A stretch of DNA of 64,000 nt from Sinomonas sp. ASV322. GTDB taxonomy: Bacteria > Actinomycetota > Actinomycetes > Actinomycetales > Micrococcaceae. Positions 33,313 through 41,816 of the stretch are shown piece after piece. The DNA is taken from positions 62,001-126,000 of the forward strand of contig NZ_JAVFJJ010000011.1 in NCBI RefSeq assembly GCF_030908245.1. Reading direction: 5' to 3'. Under the pieces are notes generated by a model. The model searched no databases. It was not told the DNA's origin and saw nothing but the letters and a program-made list of their open reading frames with translations. The position numbers were made by a program, and so were the translations under genes. The first letter of the stretch is position 1; each line of letters begins with the position of its first letter.

Positions 33313-33382
33313 AGAGTGATTCCGGCCAGATTGGCCGAAGTGATACACATCTCACACCAGTTCCACTTCCCGAAGGTTTCCC

Positions 33383-34750
33383 GTGACAGCGTCGTCCCCC
33401 TCCCTCGCCCGCACCCACTCACCCTCGCACAACTCGTCCTCACCCGCCCGCGGCTCCTCACCCACCCGCGCCAACCCCGGGCCCGTCTGGCTCTGCTGGC
33501 TCGCCATGGTCCTCGACGGCTTCGACCTCGTGGTCCTCGGCGCCATCATCCCCACCCTGCTCAAGACCAAAGAACTCGGCTTCGACCCAGTGGGGGCGAC
33601 GTTCGCCGCCACGATCTCGCTCGTGGGCGTGGGCCTCGGCGCCCTGTTCATCGCGCCGCTCTCGGACAAGTTCGGCCGCCGACGGCTGCTCGTCGCGTGC
33701 GTCGCCTGGTTCTCGATCTTCACGCTCGCGGTCGTCATCGCGCCCAACGTGGCCGTGTTCAGCGCGTTCCGGCTGCTCGCCGGGCTCGGCCTCGGGGCAT
33801 GCCTGCCCGTCGCGCTCGCCTACATGAACGATCTCTCACCCGCCGGATCCCGCGCCCGCGCCACCACGCGCACCATGACCGGGTACCACGTCGGCGCCGT
33901 CGCGACCTCGCTCCTCGCGCTCGCGCTCGTCCCCAACTGGCGGGCGATGTTCATCGTCGGCGGCCTCGCGGGCCTCGCCCTCGTGCCCTTCCTGTGGTTC
34001 AAGCTGCCCGAGTCCGTTCGGGCACGCGCTTCCGTCCCCGCCGCGGAGGGCACGGCGAACGACGGCGGCGCCCTCCCGGCGTCGTCCGCCTCGTCAGGTG
34101 CCCACGCGCCGTCGTCCGCCTCTTCGGGCGGGAAAAGCCTCGGGTTCCGCGCGCTCCTGCGCAAGCCATACCCGCTCGCGGCCGTGGGCATCGCCGTCGC
34201 ATCGTTCATGGGACTCCTGCTCGTGTACGGTCTCAACACGTGGCTCCCGACGCTCATGTCCGGCGCGGGATACTCGATGGGCTCCTCGCTCACGCTCCTG
34301 TTCGTGCTCAACGTCGGGGCGGTTGCGGGGCTGATCCTGGCGGGACGGCTCGCGGACCGGCACGGGGCCAAGCGCGTCGTGCTGCTGTGGTTCGGACTTT
34401 CGGCCGTCTTCCTCGCGTTCCTGAGCATCCGGATGCAGAACGAGCTCCTTCTCGACGCCGCGGTGTTCGTGACGGGCGTGTTCGTGTTCAGCTCGCAGGT
34501 CCTCGTGTACGCGTGGGTCAGCCAGCTCTTCCCGCGGCATCTCGCGGGGACCGCCCTGGGCTTCTCGGCCGGTGTGGGCCGCGTCGGAGCAATCCTCGGC
34601 CCGGCCGTGACCGGTGCGCTCGTGGCCGCCAAAGCGGCCTACCCGTGGGGGTTCTACGTCTTCGCAGTAGCGGCGCTTGCGGCCGTCGCAGCACTCGCCT
34701 TCGTGCCCCGGGCGGGCGCGCAGAAGGTGCCCGGAGGCGACGAGGCGTAA
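33383..34750 (+). CDS. pcaK: MFS aromatic acid:H+ symporter (PcaK/BenK type)
   Basis: 455 residues with twelve membrane segments. The AAHS-family mark is in the first helix, WLAMVLDGFDLVVLGAIIPTLL (D-G-x-D), followed by the MFS loop DKFGRRRLLV and the second-half loop GRLADRHGAKRVV. A Ser/Ala-rich central loop (about 210-255) holds short repeats of ASSASSG. It imports an aromatic acid such as 4-hydroxybenzoate or protocatechuate. GTG 33383 follows GAAGG. Divergent from iclR with a shared operator. Confidence 0.88.
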   Translation: MTASSPSLARTHSPSHNSSSPARGSSPTRANPGPVWLCWLAMVLDGFDLVVLGAIIPTLLKTKELGFDPVGATFAATISLVGVGLGALFIAPLSDKFGRRRLLVACVAWFSIFTLAVVIAPNVAVFSAFRLLAGLGLGACLPVALAYMNDLSPAGSRARATTRTMTGYHVGAVATSLLALALVPNWRAMFIVGGLAGLALVPFLWFKLPESVRARASVPAAEGTANDGGALPASSASSGAHAPSSASSGGKSLGFRALLRKPYPLAAVGIAVASFMGLLLVYGLNTWLPTLMSGAGYSMGSSLTLLFVLNVGAVAGLILAGRLADRHGAKRVVLLWFGLSAVFLAFLSIRMQNELLLDAAVFVTGVFVFSSQVLVYAWVSQLFPRHLAGTALGFSAGVGRVGAILGPAVTGALVAAKAAYPWGFYVFAVAALAAVAALAFVPRAGAQKVPGGDEA

Positions 34751-34803
34751 CCGGCGGACCCTCCGGGACGCCGTAGCCTTGGAGGACGACCGGAAGGACT
34801 CCC

Positions 34804-35379
34804 ATGCCCACGCACATCATTCGCTTCGACGGCCTCCCGCGCACCCCGTGGCGCAACGGCGGCGGAACCACCGTCGAGATTGCGCGGGGTCCGGAATCCG
34901 ACGGCGAAGCCTGGGGCTGGCGGCTGAGCGTCGCGGACGTCGAGAGGGCCGGCGCGTTCTCCGAGTTCCCGGGCATGGACCGCGTGCTCACGGTGATCGA
35001 CGGTGAGCTCTTGGTCCTGACCGTGGACGGCGGCGAGCACGGGCTCGAGCGCTACCGGCCCTTCAGGTTCGACGGCGGCGCCCCCGCGAGCGCGGTGCTC
35101 CCCACCGGCTCGATCCGCGACCTCGGGCTCATCACCCGCCGAGGCGCGTTCACGGGTCACGTCACGATCCTCGAGCTGTCGAAGAAGCGCCCCTTCCCGG
35201 TAGGGCGCGGTCAGCTCGCGGTCCTCCTCCAGGGCGATGCCGTCGCGTCCGCCGATGCGGGCGACGCCGGTACTCCCCTCGCGCGGTACGACGCCGTGGT
35301 CGGCGACGACCCGGCGCCCACCGTGGCGGGACGCGGCTTCCTCGCCATCGTCTCGGTAGACGCGGTCGACGGCGAATGA
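34804..35379 (+). CDS. hutD: HutD/Ves family protein
   Basis: 191 residues with the HutD signature TPWRNGGGTTVEIARGP, the cupin-like strands WRLSVADVERAGAFSEFPGMDRVLTVIDG and the C-terminal GHVTILEL block. HutD is a small cupin-fold protein usually found near histidine-use genes; no other hut gene is visible here, so its role in this position is unclear. It lies 53 bases after the transporter on the same strand. Confidence 0.88.
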   Translation: MPTHIIRFDGLPRTPWRNGGGTTVEIARGPESDGEAWGWRLSVADVERAGAFSEFPGMDRVLTVIDGELLVLTVDGGEHGLERYRPFRFDGGAPASAVLPTGSIRDLGLITRRGAFTGHVTILELSKKRPFPVGRGQLAVLLQGDAVASADAGDAGTPLARYDAVVGDDPAPTVAGRGFLAIVSVDAVDGE

Positions 35380-35508
35380 GTTGGCCCGTCTCGGCCGCCG
35401 CGGGGCCGGATGGGTCGTAGAGACACAGCTCGTGCGCCTCTCGCGCCTCAACCGTGCCTCCTGACGCGCGAATTGTGGTGTTCTGCACCCGCGCTTAGGC
35501 CGACGAGG

Positions 35509-36294
35509 TCAGAGCTCGGCGATGTCGAGGTCAACCCCGAGGTCGCGCAGGGCCCGTCGCGTCGTTTCGCTGAGATCGGAATCCGTGACCACCGCGTCGA
35601 GTTTCGCGAGGGGGACGACGTTGAAGCGCTCGAACGTGCCGAACTTCGTGCTGTCCGCGAGCAGGACACTCGTCGACGCCGAGGCCATCGCCGCCCGCTT
35701 GAGAACCACTTTCTCAGTTGACGGCGTCGTGACGCCGTGCGGGACGTCCCACGTGCCGGTGCTGAGGAAGCACAGGTCCAGGTTGACCGACGCGAGGGTC
35801 GCCGCCGCGAGGGGGCCGCTGCTTGAGCGGCTTTCGACGTCGACCGCCCCGCCGGTGTGGATCGTCTCGATCTCCGGGTAGTCGAAGAGCGCAGCGACGG
35901 TGCCGTAGTCGTTCGTCACGACCGTGACGTTCCGCCGCGCCGCGAGGAACGGCACGACGGACTCGCACGTGGTGCCGGCATCGAGGAAGACGACCATGCC
36001 GTCCTCGACGAGCGTCGCCGCGCGCTCGGCGATGGCCCGCTTGCGGGGCAGCTCGAGCTGGGCGCGCGACGAGCGTTCGGCCGGAGGCTCGACGCCGGGA
36101 TGCTCGGCAAGGCGGACGCCCCCCTGGACGGCGACGACCTGTCCACCCTCCTCGAGGTTCGAGATGTCGCGGCGGATCGTCATATGGGAGACCTTCATGA
36201 GCTCCGTGAGGTCCCGGATGCTGAGCACACCCGCGGTTCGGAGCAGCCTCAGAAGCTCCTTCTGACGCTGTTCCGGGATCATCGGACTGCTCAC
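35509..36294 (-). CDS. DeoR-family regulator
   Basis: 261 residues: DeoR helix-turn-helix (QRQKELLRLLRTAGVLSIRDLTELMKVSHMTIRRDISNLEEGGQV) and the sugar-phosphate-binding DeoRC domain (MVVFLDAGTTCESVVPFL, VVTNDYGTVAALF, LLADSTKFG). It is the last gene of a four-gene minus-strand group with KDPG aldolase, an MFS transporter and a kinase, so it probably controls sugar-acid use in response to a phosphorylated intermediate. Confidence 0.9.
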   Translation of the reverse strand: MSSPMIPEQRQKELLRLLRTAGVLSIRDLTELMKVSHMTIRRDISNLEEGGQVVAVQGGVRLAEHPGVEPPAERSSRAQLELPRKRAIAERAATLVEDGMVVFLDAGTTCESVVPFLAARRNVTVVTNDYGTVAALFDYPEIETIHTGGAVDVESRSSSGPLAAATLASVNLDLCFLSTGTWDVPHGVTTPSTEKVVLKRAAMASASTSVLLADSTKFGTFERFNVVPLAKLDAVVTDSDLSETTRRALRDLGVDLDIAEL

Positions 36295-36319
36295 GCGCTC
36301 TCCCCTCGTAACCCGACGA

Positions 36320-36880
36320 TCATAGATGCCGGGTCAGGGCCTCCGCCGAAACGCCGTCGCCGCTATTGTCGAAGAGCACGTGCCGCGCTCCGCGCCACTC
36401 GCACTCCGCGGCCTGTGCTTTGGCCCAGAACTCGTCCCAATGGCCGAGCTTCCACGCGTCCCGCTCGAGGGACCGTGCGCTCACCCGCTCCCGGACCGTG
36501 CTGCTGCCCGCGCTCACGTGCACGACGACGGCCTCGGTCTCGGGCCAGCCGTGCGTGCGCGCCGCCTCCTCGATGTAGTCCTCGCGGGAGAAGTAGCGCA
36601 CGAACGGGGCGTCCAGCACCACGGAGAGCCCGAGCCGCAGGTTGTCCCCCGCGACCCGCAACAGCGTCGCGTACTCGAGGTCCATGACGGTGCGCTGGTA
36701 GAACTCGCTGTTGTCCCGCTCGTGCGGATCACTGCCCGACTGGGTCAGGAGCGCCTCCGTAAAGTACGTCGCGAGGCTGTCCTTGTCGAGGTAGACGGCG
36801 CCGCGCTCTGTGGCGACGAGCTTCGCAACGGTCGATTTCCCGGATCCCGCCGGCCCGATGACGAAGTAGATGCTCGGCAT
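36320..36880 (-). CDS. Small P-loop kinase (AAA_33/gluconokinase-like)
   Basis: 186 residues: Walker A VIGPAGSGKST at 8-17, LDKDSLATYF, and SVVLDAPFVRYFSREDY. The layout resembles small gluconate/shikimate-type kinases or AAA_33 proteins. In this operon the likely role is phosphorylating a sugar acid before KDPG aldolase, which is inference. ATG 36880 overlaps the transporter stop (TGATG), rejecting the longer in-frame reading. Confidence 0.75.
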   Translation of the reverse strand: MPSIYFVIGPAGSGKSTVAKLVATERGAVYLDKDSLATYFTEALLTQSGSDPHERDNSEFYQRTVMDLEYATLLRVAGDNLRLGLSVVLDAPFVRYFSREDYIEEAARTHGWPETEAVVVHVSAGSSTVRERVSARSLERDAWKLGHWDEFWAKAQAAECEWRGARHVLFDNSGDGVSAEALTRHL

Positions 36881-38193
36881 CACGCCTCGGCTCGGGAACG
36901 GTCCTTGACGAACACACCGTAGGAGAACGCGCCGACGAGCAGGAGCGCGCCGCCGATCAGGAACACGAGTGTGTAGTTGCCGCCCGTCGCGGCGAGGATG
37001 GCGCCCGTGACGATCGGCGCGACGGCCGCGCCGAGGAAACCGCCGAAGTTCTGAATCGCGCCGAGCGAGGCCACCTGGTTCGGCTTCGCGATGTCCGCCG
37101 CGAGGGTCCAGAGGCATCCGATGGGCACCTGCGCCGCGAAGTAGCCGAGCGAGAGGAGGACGACGGCGACTGCCGTGCTGTCCACGTAGGCGACCGGCAG
37201 GACCGCGGCGGCCGCGAGGATGGCGCCTCCGACGATCGGCACTTTGCGGGCCAGCACCGTGCCGACACCCCGGCGGACGAGACGGCCCGAGAGCCAGCCT
37301 CCGAAGAGCACGCCGAGCACGCCGCACAGGAACGGAAGCGAGGCGAGCCAGCCGCTCTGGGTGAGGCTCAGGCCGCGGGACGTCTGGAGGTAGCTCGGGA
37401 GCCACGTGAGGTAGACCCACACGGTGTAGAAGATGCCGAATGCGCCGAGGATCATGAAGTACGTGTTGCGGTGGCGGAAGAGCTCGCCCCAGCCGGTCTG
37501 CTTGACGGTCTTCTTGCCGGCCTCTTCGGCCTCCGCCTCGCCCCCCTTGATCAGGATCTGCTCGCGGATCGATGGGTCCCGGTACATGCGGAGCCACACG
37601 AGGACAATGACGACGCCGAGCGCCGCGATGAACACGAACATGCCGCGCCAGCTCATCGTGATGAGGAGGTACGTGAGGAGCGGCGGCGCGATCGCGTTCG
37701 CGATCTGCGAGCCGGTGTTCACGATCGAGACGGGAAGCGCGCGCTCGGTCTTGTTGAACCAGCGGTCCGTCACCTTGAGGCTTGCCGTGAAGAACGGAGA
37801 CTCGGCGATGCCGAGCGCCACACGGGCCGCGTAGAGGAAGCCAAACGAGTTCGCCGCGGCCGAGACCGCCGAGACGAGCGACCACAGCCCGGCCGCCCAC
37901 GCGAACATCTTCTTCGGGCCAAGCTTGTCCACAAGGTAGCCCGCGGGGAGGTTGGCGATTGCGTAAGGCCACGAGAAGGCCGAGAGCAGGAGGCCCATTT
38001 GGACCGGGTTGAGGCCGAATTCCTTGGCAATCGTCGTGTTGGCGATGCTCAGGTTGCTCCGGTCCAGATAGTTGACGACGCCGCCGATAACGAGCAGCAC
38101 CACGAACGCCCAGCGGATCCTCAGGACCCTGCGGGTCTCGGAAGGCTGTTCAGTGGCGCTTGTGTTCGTGAGGTCTGGGGTCGACGATGCCAT
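36880..38193 (-). CDS. MFS transporter, anion:cation symporter type (sugar acid)
   Basis: 437 residues with twelve membrane segments of the ACS family: VVNYLDRSNLSIANTTIAKEFGLNPVQMGLLLSAFSWPYA, LVDKLGPKKMF, GIAESPFFTASLKVTDRWFNKTERA, and a charged central loop (about 205-235). Relatives carry galactonate, glucarate or related acids by proton symport. It sits between the aldolase (134-base gap) and the kinase (overlap). Confidence 0.88.
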   Translation of the reverse strand: MASSTPDLTNTSATEQPSETRRVLRIRWAFVVLLVIGGVVNYLDRSNLSIANTTIAKEFGLNPVQMGLLLSAFSWPYAIANLPAGYLVDKLGPKKMFAWAAGLWSLVSAVSAAANSFGFLYAARVALGIAESPFFTASLKVTDRWFNKTERALPVSIVNTGSQIANAIAPPLLTYLLITMSWRGMFVFIAALGVVIVLVWLRMYRDPSIREQILIKGGEAEAEEAGKKTVKQTGWGELFRHRNTYFMILGAFGIFYTVWVYLTWLPSYLQTSRGLSLTQSGWLASLPFLCGVLGVLFGGWLSGRLVRRGVGTVLARKVPIVGGAILAAAAVLPVAYVDSTAVAVVLLSLGYFAAQVPIGCLWTLAADIAKPNQVASLGAIQNFGGFLGAAVAPIVTGAILAATGGNYTLVFLIGGALLLVGAFSYGVFVKDRSRAEA

Positions 38194-38327
38194 TGCTTCA
38201 CTCCTTTGTGCAGCCGGTCGGGGCGTGGTGCCCTACGGTGGGGGTGCGGAACGGGATGGGGAACGGTGTGGGAAGGGATGCGGGGCGGTGGCTCGCGGGA
38301 ACGAGCGGGGTTCGAGTCCTAGCGGGT

Positions 38328-38996
38328 TCAGGCCCGAGCGGCGGCGATGGCGGAGAGCATGTCCTTGGCCGCCCGCGTGACCCGGCTGTAGTCGCCGTCG
38401 GCCCGCGCCGCCTTGGTGATGCTGCTGCCAACGCCCACGGCACTTGCCCCGGCCGCGAACCACTCCCCGACGTTTTCAGGCGTGGCACCGCCTGCCGGAA
38501 GGAGCTCGGCCTGGGGAAGCGGAGCCTTGATGGCCTTGAGATGGCTCGGGCCGAGGCTCTCAGTAGGGAACACCTTGACGAAGTCGGCGCCTTCCTCAAG
38601 CGCCGCGACTACTTCGGTCGGCGTGTAGGCGCCGGGGATGGCCACGGCACCGTATCGATGGGCCGCCCGGATCATGCCGACGGTCACGTTGGGGCTCACG
38701 AGCAACCGAGCCCCGGCCTGGATGCAGGCGAAGGCTGCCGCCTCGTCGAGCACTGTGCCGGCGCCCACCGCGATCCCCTGCCCCTCGTACTCGTGCGCGA
38801 GCGTGCGGATCACTCCGAGGGCGTCGGGAACCGAGAGTGTGATCTCGAGGGCCCGGATGCCTCCCTCGACAGCGGCTCGCGAGACGGCGAGGGCTTCCTC
38901 GGCGCTCTCGAGCCGAACAATCAACACGGCACCGGTCGTCACGATACTGTCCACGACAGCGTGCTTGCTTAACATCACGTGCTCAAGATATCTCAT
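38328..38996 (-). CDS. eda: KDPG/KHG aldolase
   Basis: 222 residues of the class I 2-keto-3-deoxy-6-phosphogluconate aldolase family: VLIVRLESAEEALAVSRAAVEGGIRALEITLSVP, Glu in the EIT motif, GAGTVLDEAAAFACIQAGARLLVSPN, and Schiff-base Lys in GADFVKVFPTESLGPSHLKAI. It splits a 2-keto-3-deoxy sugar-acid phosphate into pyruvate and an aldehyde. The start may be ATG 38996 or ATG 38975; the latter lies below a palindrome (38986-39013) and has weak GAG spacing. First gene of the sugar-acid group. Confidence 0.88.
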   Translation of the reverse strand: MRYLEHVMLSKHAVVDSIVTTGAVLIVRLESAEEALAVSRAAVEGGIRALEITLSVPDALGVIRTLAHEYEGQGIAVGAGTVLDEAAAFACIQAGARLLVSPNVTVGMIRAAHRYGAVAIPGAYTPTEVVAALEEGADFVKVFPTESLGPSHLKAIKAPLPQAELLPAGGATPENVGEWFAAGASAVGVGSSITKAARADGDYSRVTRAAKDMLSAIAAARA

Positions 38997-39013
38997 ATGT
39001 TCACAGAATATCT
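38986..39013. promoter_or_regulatory. Candidate operator of the sugar-acid operon
   Basis: AGATATCT (38986-38993) and AATATCT (39007-39013) are inverted arms around a 13-base centre, in a local AT-rich stretch at the start of eda. It would suit the DeoR regulator encoded in the same operon. If it overlaps the promoter, the ATG at 38975 is the better start. Confidence 0.4.
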
Positions 39014-39082
39014 AGAGTCATGTGAAAGTTTGTTCCGCCGGAATCCTCGCCCCGAGAGGCACCGCCGGGTAGGCTCCCGCTC

Positions 39083-39367
39083 ATGGGGAACTCAGCACAC
39101 AGCGTCACGTCGGCGACGCCCGGAATCCTCTTCGGTGCCGCCGTCTCCGCGCTCCTCGCGTTCTACGCGTTCGAGGCAGCCACCTCGTCCAAGCCCCTCC
39201 TGTGGGTCGTGTGGGGCCTACTCGCCGCCTGCTCGAGCGCCGTCGTCGTCGAAATGATCCGCTATCAGGCCGCGGGCGGCACGAAGCCGCGCTGGCTCAA
39301 CGCCGCGGGAGCGATCGCGTTCGTGCTAGCTGTCGCGTTCGGCCAGTTCCACCAGTACGGCGGCTGA
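39083..39367 (+). CDS. Small hypothetical membrane protein
   Basis: 94 residues with three hydrophobic segments (about 14-29, 37-55, 74-88) joined by short loops, including a SSKP turn and VEMIRYQAAGGTKPRW between helices two and three. No family is recognised. ATG 39083 has no clear ribosome site but codon use agrees with the neighbours. Divergent from eda. Confidence 0.6.
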   Translation: MGNSAHSVTSATPGILFGAAVSALLAFYAFEAATSSKPLLWVVWGLLAACSSAVVVEMIRYQAAGGTKPRWLNAAGAIAFVLAVAFGQFHQYGG

Positions 39368-39472
39368 GCACCTCGGGCGTGCCCCGCCCGGACTTTCAGA
39401 CACAGCCGGGCGCTCAACCGAGGGGCGATTTCCGAAACCCGGGTACCTTGCTTTGCGAGACGGGTCGCGCCG

Positions 39473-40084
39473 CTAGGTTCCGGGCGTCCGCCATTCAGTG
39501 GCGAGGAGGGCCCAGATCTGGGTGTCGTCGAAGACACCGTCGATCGGCCAGGACTGCCGCAGGGTCCCCTCCAACGTCATCCCGAGGCGTTGCGCGACAG
39601 CTCCGGATCGCGCGTTCGCCGCCCGGCAGCGCCACTCGATCCGCCGTATTCCGCGCGTCTCGAACGCCCAGCGCACCAAGGCCCGGCAGGCTTCGCTCAC
39701 GAGACCCCGTCCTTGTGCGGCAGGCTCGAGCCAGCAGCCGAGTTCGGCGGAGCCACGGGCGGCGTCGAAGGCAACGAACATGACGCCGCCGACGAGGGCA
39801 CCCTCGGACCAGATGCCGTAGATCCGGGCGCCGTCGGCGGCCGTCGACGTGGCGTAGCGGGTCAGCGTCGCGGTGGCGGCCTCCACCCCCGTCGTGACGA
39901 ACGACGGCCCGACCCACGGGCGGATGTGCTCACGGGCCCGATCAAGATGCTCGGCGAACTCTGGTCCTTGCCACGGTTCGAGCGGCCGAAGCTCGGCCCC
40001 CGACGGCAGCCGATGCGCGAACACTAGGAACCCCCGGAGATCGCCGGGCGATCGACTCGCGCTCTGCGTGGCATGCGGCCCCAC
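39473..40084 (-). CDS. GNAT acetyltransferase, RimJ/RimL type
   Basis: 203 residues: LRPLEPWQGPEFAEHLDRAREHIRPWVG at the N-terminus, IWSEGALVGGVMFVAFD, the acetyl-CoA loop LEPAAQGRGLVSEACRALVRWAFE, and RIEWRCRAANARSGAVAQRLGMTLEG. Such enzymes acetylate amino groups of ribosomal proteins or small molecules. GTG 40024 (after CCGGGGG) is an alternative start that would remove 20 residues of poor conservation. Confidence 0.87.
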   Translation of the reverse strand: MGPHATQSASRSPGDLRGFLVFAHRLPSGAELRPLEPWQGPEFAEHLDRAREHIRPWVGPSFVTTGVEAATATLTRYATSTAADGARIYGIWSEGALVGGVMFVAFDAARGSAELGCWLEPAAQGRGLVSEACRALVRWAFETRGIRRIEWRCRAANARSGAVAQRLGMTLEGTLRQSWPIDGVFDDTQIWALLATEWRTPGT

Positions 40085-40163
40085 TCCTCACGTGCTCCGC
40101 CATCGGGACAACCGCCACCCTATCCCGAAAGACCAGCACCCGCCGCAGGGCCCAAAGCGCGGG

Positions 40164-40958
40164 CTACGCCGCGCCGGCCGCCCGGGCCGCGTCCGCGATG
40201 CCCGCGGCGGTCTTGCGCAGCTCCGGCACGAGCCGTTGCACCTCCGCCGCCCGGTCCTCGGCGCCGTCGAGCCGCGCGGACAGCGCGAGGTTGATCGCGG
40301 CGACCGTGCGGCCGTCGGTCCCCAGAACGGGCACGGCCACCGAGCGCAGGCCCACCTCGAGTTCCTGGTCGACGACGGCGTAGCCCTGCGCCCGGACCCG
40401 CGTGAGCTCCGCTTCGATCGCCCCGCGCGACGTCAGGGTGCGGGGCGTGAGCGGCACGAGGCTCGCCGCGGCGAAGTACCCGTCGAGCTCGGCGGGCGAG
40501 AGGGCCGCGAGCAGGACGCGGCCCATCGACGTCACGTGCGCGGGGAAACGCGTGCCCGGCGAGATGCCGACGGAGATGATGCGCCGCGTGTGGATCCGCG
40601 CGAGGTACACGATGTCCGTCCCGTCGAGGACGGCCATCGACGTCGACTCGCCCTCGCGGCGCGAGAGGTCTTCGAGGAACGGCTGGGCGAGCTCGGGGAG
40701 CCGCTGACCTGAGAGGTACGCATACCCGAGCTGCAAGACGAGCGGCGTCAGCGTGAAGAGGCGCCCGTCGGTGCGCATGTAGCCGAGTTCGACGAGCGTG
40801 TGCAGGAAGCGCCGCGCGGTCGCTCGCGTGAGTTCGGTGCGCGCGGCGACCTCGGAGAGCGTCATCTCCTGGTGCTCGGCATCAAACGCACGGATGACGG
40901 CGAGCCCTCGCGCGAGCGACTGCACGAACTGGTCGCCTGGCGCCGCTATCTCACTCAT
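40164..40958 (-). CDS. pcaR: IclR-family regulator, probable PcaR
   Basis: 264 residues: helix-turn-helix (FVQSLARGLAVIRAFDAEHQEMTLSEVAARTELTRATARRFLHTLVELGYM) and effector domain (GTRFPAHVTSMGRVLLAALSP, VVDQELEVGLRSVAVPVLG) in the PcaR/PcaU/PobR branch. ATG 40958 has GGAG 6 bases upstream. It lies downstream of pcaJ on the same strand, separated by hairpin repeats, and is the likely regulator of the pcaHGBDCFIJ operon through the CGAAC palindrome at 47981. Activation rather than repression is suggested by that site's position at the -35. Confidence 0.88.
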   Translation of the reverse strand: MSEIAAPGDQFVQSLARGLAVIRAFDAEHQEMTLSEVAARTELTRATARRFLHTLVELGYMRTDGRLFTLTPLVLQLGYAYLSGQRLPELAQPFLEDLSRREGESTSMAVLDGTDIVYLARIHTRRIISVGISPGTRFPAHVTSMGRVLLAALSPAELDGYFAAASLVPLTPRTLTSRGAIEAELTRVRAQGYAVVDQELEVGLRSVAVPVLGTDGRTVAAINLALSARLDGAEDRAAEVQRLVPELRKTAAGIADAARAAGAA

Positions 40959-40997
40959 CGTCACTCCGCCCTTCTCGCCACAGCCGTCCCAAAAGGT

Positions 40998-41075
40998 CAT
41001 AACCGTCCCCGGCCGCCATAACCGTCCCATATACCCGTGCACGCGGGACGGTCGTGCCTTCGAGGAACGGTTATG
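40998..41075. repeat. CATRACCGTCCC intergenic repeats
   Basis: CATAACCGTCCC at 40998-41009 and 41017-41028 (19-base period), then inverted GGGACGGTCGTG (41045-41056) and GGAACGGTTATG (41064-41075). The same design (CATGACCGTCCC twice with 19-base period, then GGGACGG inverted twice) occurs at 55093-55177. Confidence 0.8.
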
Positions 41076-41099
41076 TGGCTCAGGGAGAGCCACATAACC
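41069..41099 (-). terminator. Perfect hairpin after pcaJ
   Basis: GGTTATGTGGCTC and GAGCCACATAACC form a perfect 13-bp stem with a 5-base loop, starting 9 bases beyond the pcaJ stop. There is no T-run, but the stem would end or pause the long pca transcript and separate it from the regulator gene. Confidence 0.6.
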
Positions 41100-41107
41100 T
41101 TACGCGC

Positions 41108-41812
41108 TCACCCCGCCAGCAGCGGGACGTCCACAAGCGCCTGAAGCTCCTCGAAGGTGACGCCGAACGTCTCCCGCACGCGCACGCCGTCGTCCGTAAT
41201 GAGGAAGACCGCCTTGTCCGTGTAGACGCGCGTCACGCAGCCGACGCCCGTGAGCGGGTACGAGCACGACGGCACAAGCTTGGACTTCCCGTCCTTCGTG
41301 AGCAGGGTCATCATCACGTAGACGTCCTTGGCGCCGGTCGCGAGGTCCATCGCGCCGCCGACGGCGGGGATCGCGTCCGGCGCGCCAGTGTGCCAGTTCG
41401 CGAGGTCGCCGGTCGCGGAAACCTGGAACGCGCCGAGCACGCATACGTCGAGGTGGCCGCCGCGCATGATCGCGAACGAGTCGGCGTGGTGGAAGTAGCT
41501 CGCGCCCGGCAGCTCCGTCACGGGGATCTTGCCGGCGTTGATGAGGTCCGGGTCGATCTCGTCGCCCTTCGCCTCGGGGCCCATGCCGAGCATCCCGTTC
41601 TCCGTGTGGAGCGTGATGTTCTGCTCCTCGGTGAGGTAGTTCGAGACGAGGGTCGGCTGGCCGATGCCGAGGTTCACGAACGAACCGGGCGCGATGTCCC
41701 GCGCCACGAGACGCGCGAGGTCGTCGCGGCCGATGGGCTCGGCGCTGGTTTGAGGGGCCCCGCTTTGGGGCGCCTCATCTGAAGAAACAGGCGACGTCGA
41801 TGTCTCACTCAT
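41108..41812 (-). CDS. pcaJ: 3-oxoadipate CoA-transferase subunit B
   Basis: 234 residues of CoA transferase family I: NLGIGQPTLVSNYL, the catalytic Glu in LHTENGMLGMGP, GGHLDVCVLGAFQVS and KLVPSCSYPLTGVGCVTRVYTD. With PcaI it moves CoA from succinyl-CoA to 3-oxoadipate. A Ser/Pro-rich N-terminal extension of about 26 residues precedes the domain. It starts 4 bases after pcaI. Confidence 0.95.
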   Translation of the reverse strand: MSETSTSPVSSDEAPQSGAPQTSAEPIGRDDLARLVARDIAPGSFVNLGIGQPTLVSNYLTEEQNITLHTENGMLGMGPEAKGDEIDPDLINAGKIPVTELPGASYFHHADSFAIMRGGHLDVCVLGAFQVSATGDLANWHTGAPDAIPAVGGAMDLATGAKDVYVMMTLLTKDGKSKLVPSCSYPLTGVGCVTRVYTDKAVFLITDDGVRVRETFGVTFEELQALVDVPLLAG

Positions 41813-41816
41813 GCTC

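Noticed and set aside
36320-37972. 550-codon frame merging the small kinase with an upstream extension
   Set aside because: The extension overlaps the transporter gene in another frame; the kinase begins at 36880 by TGATG coupling.
38308-38330. GGTTCGAGTCC, resembling the T-arm of a tRNA
   Set aside because: The flanking bases do not form the required stem, and no anticodon arm or acceptor pairing is present; part of it is the eda 3' end.
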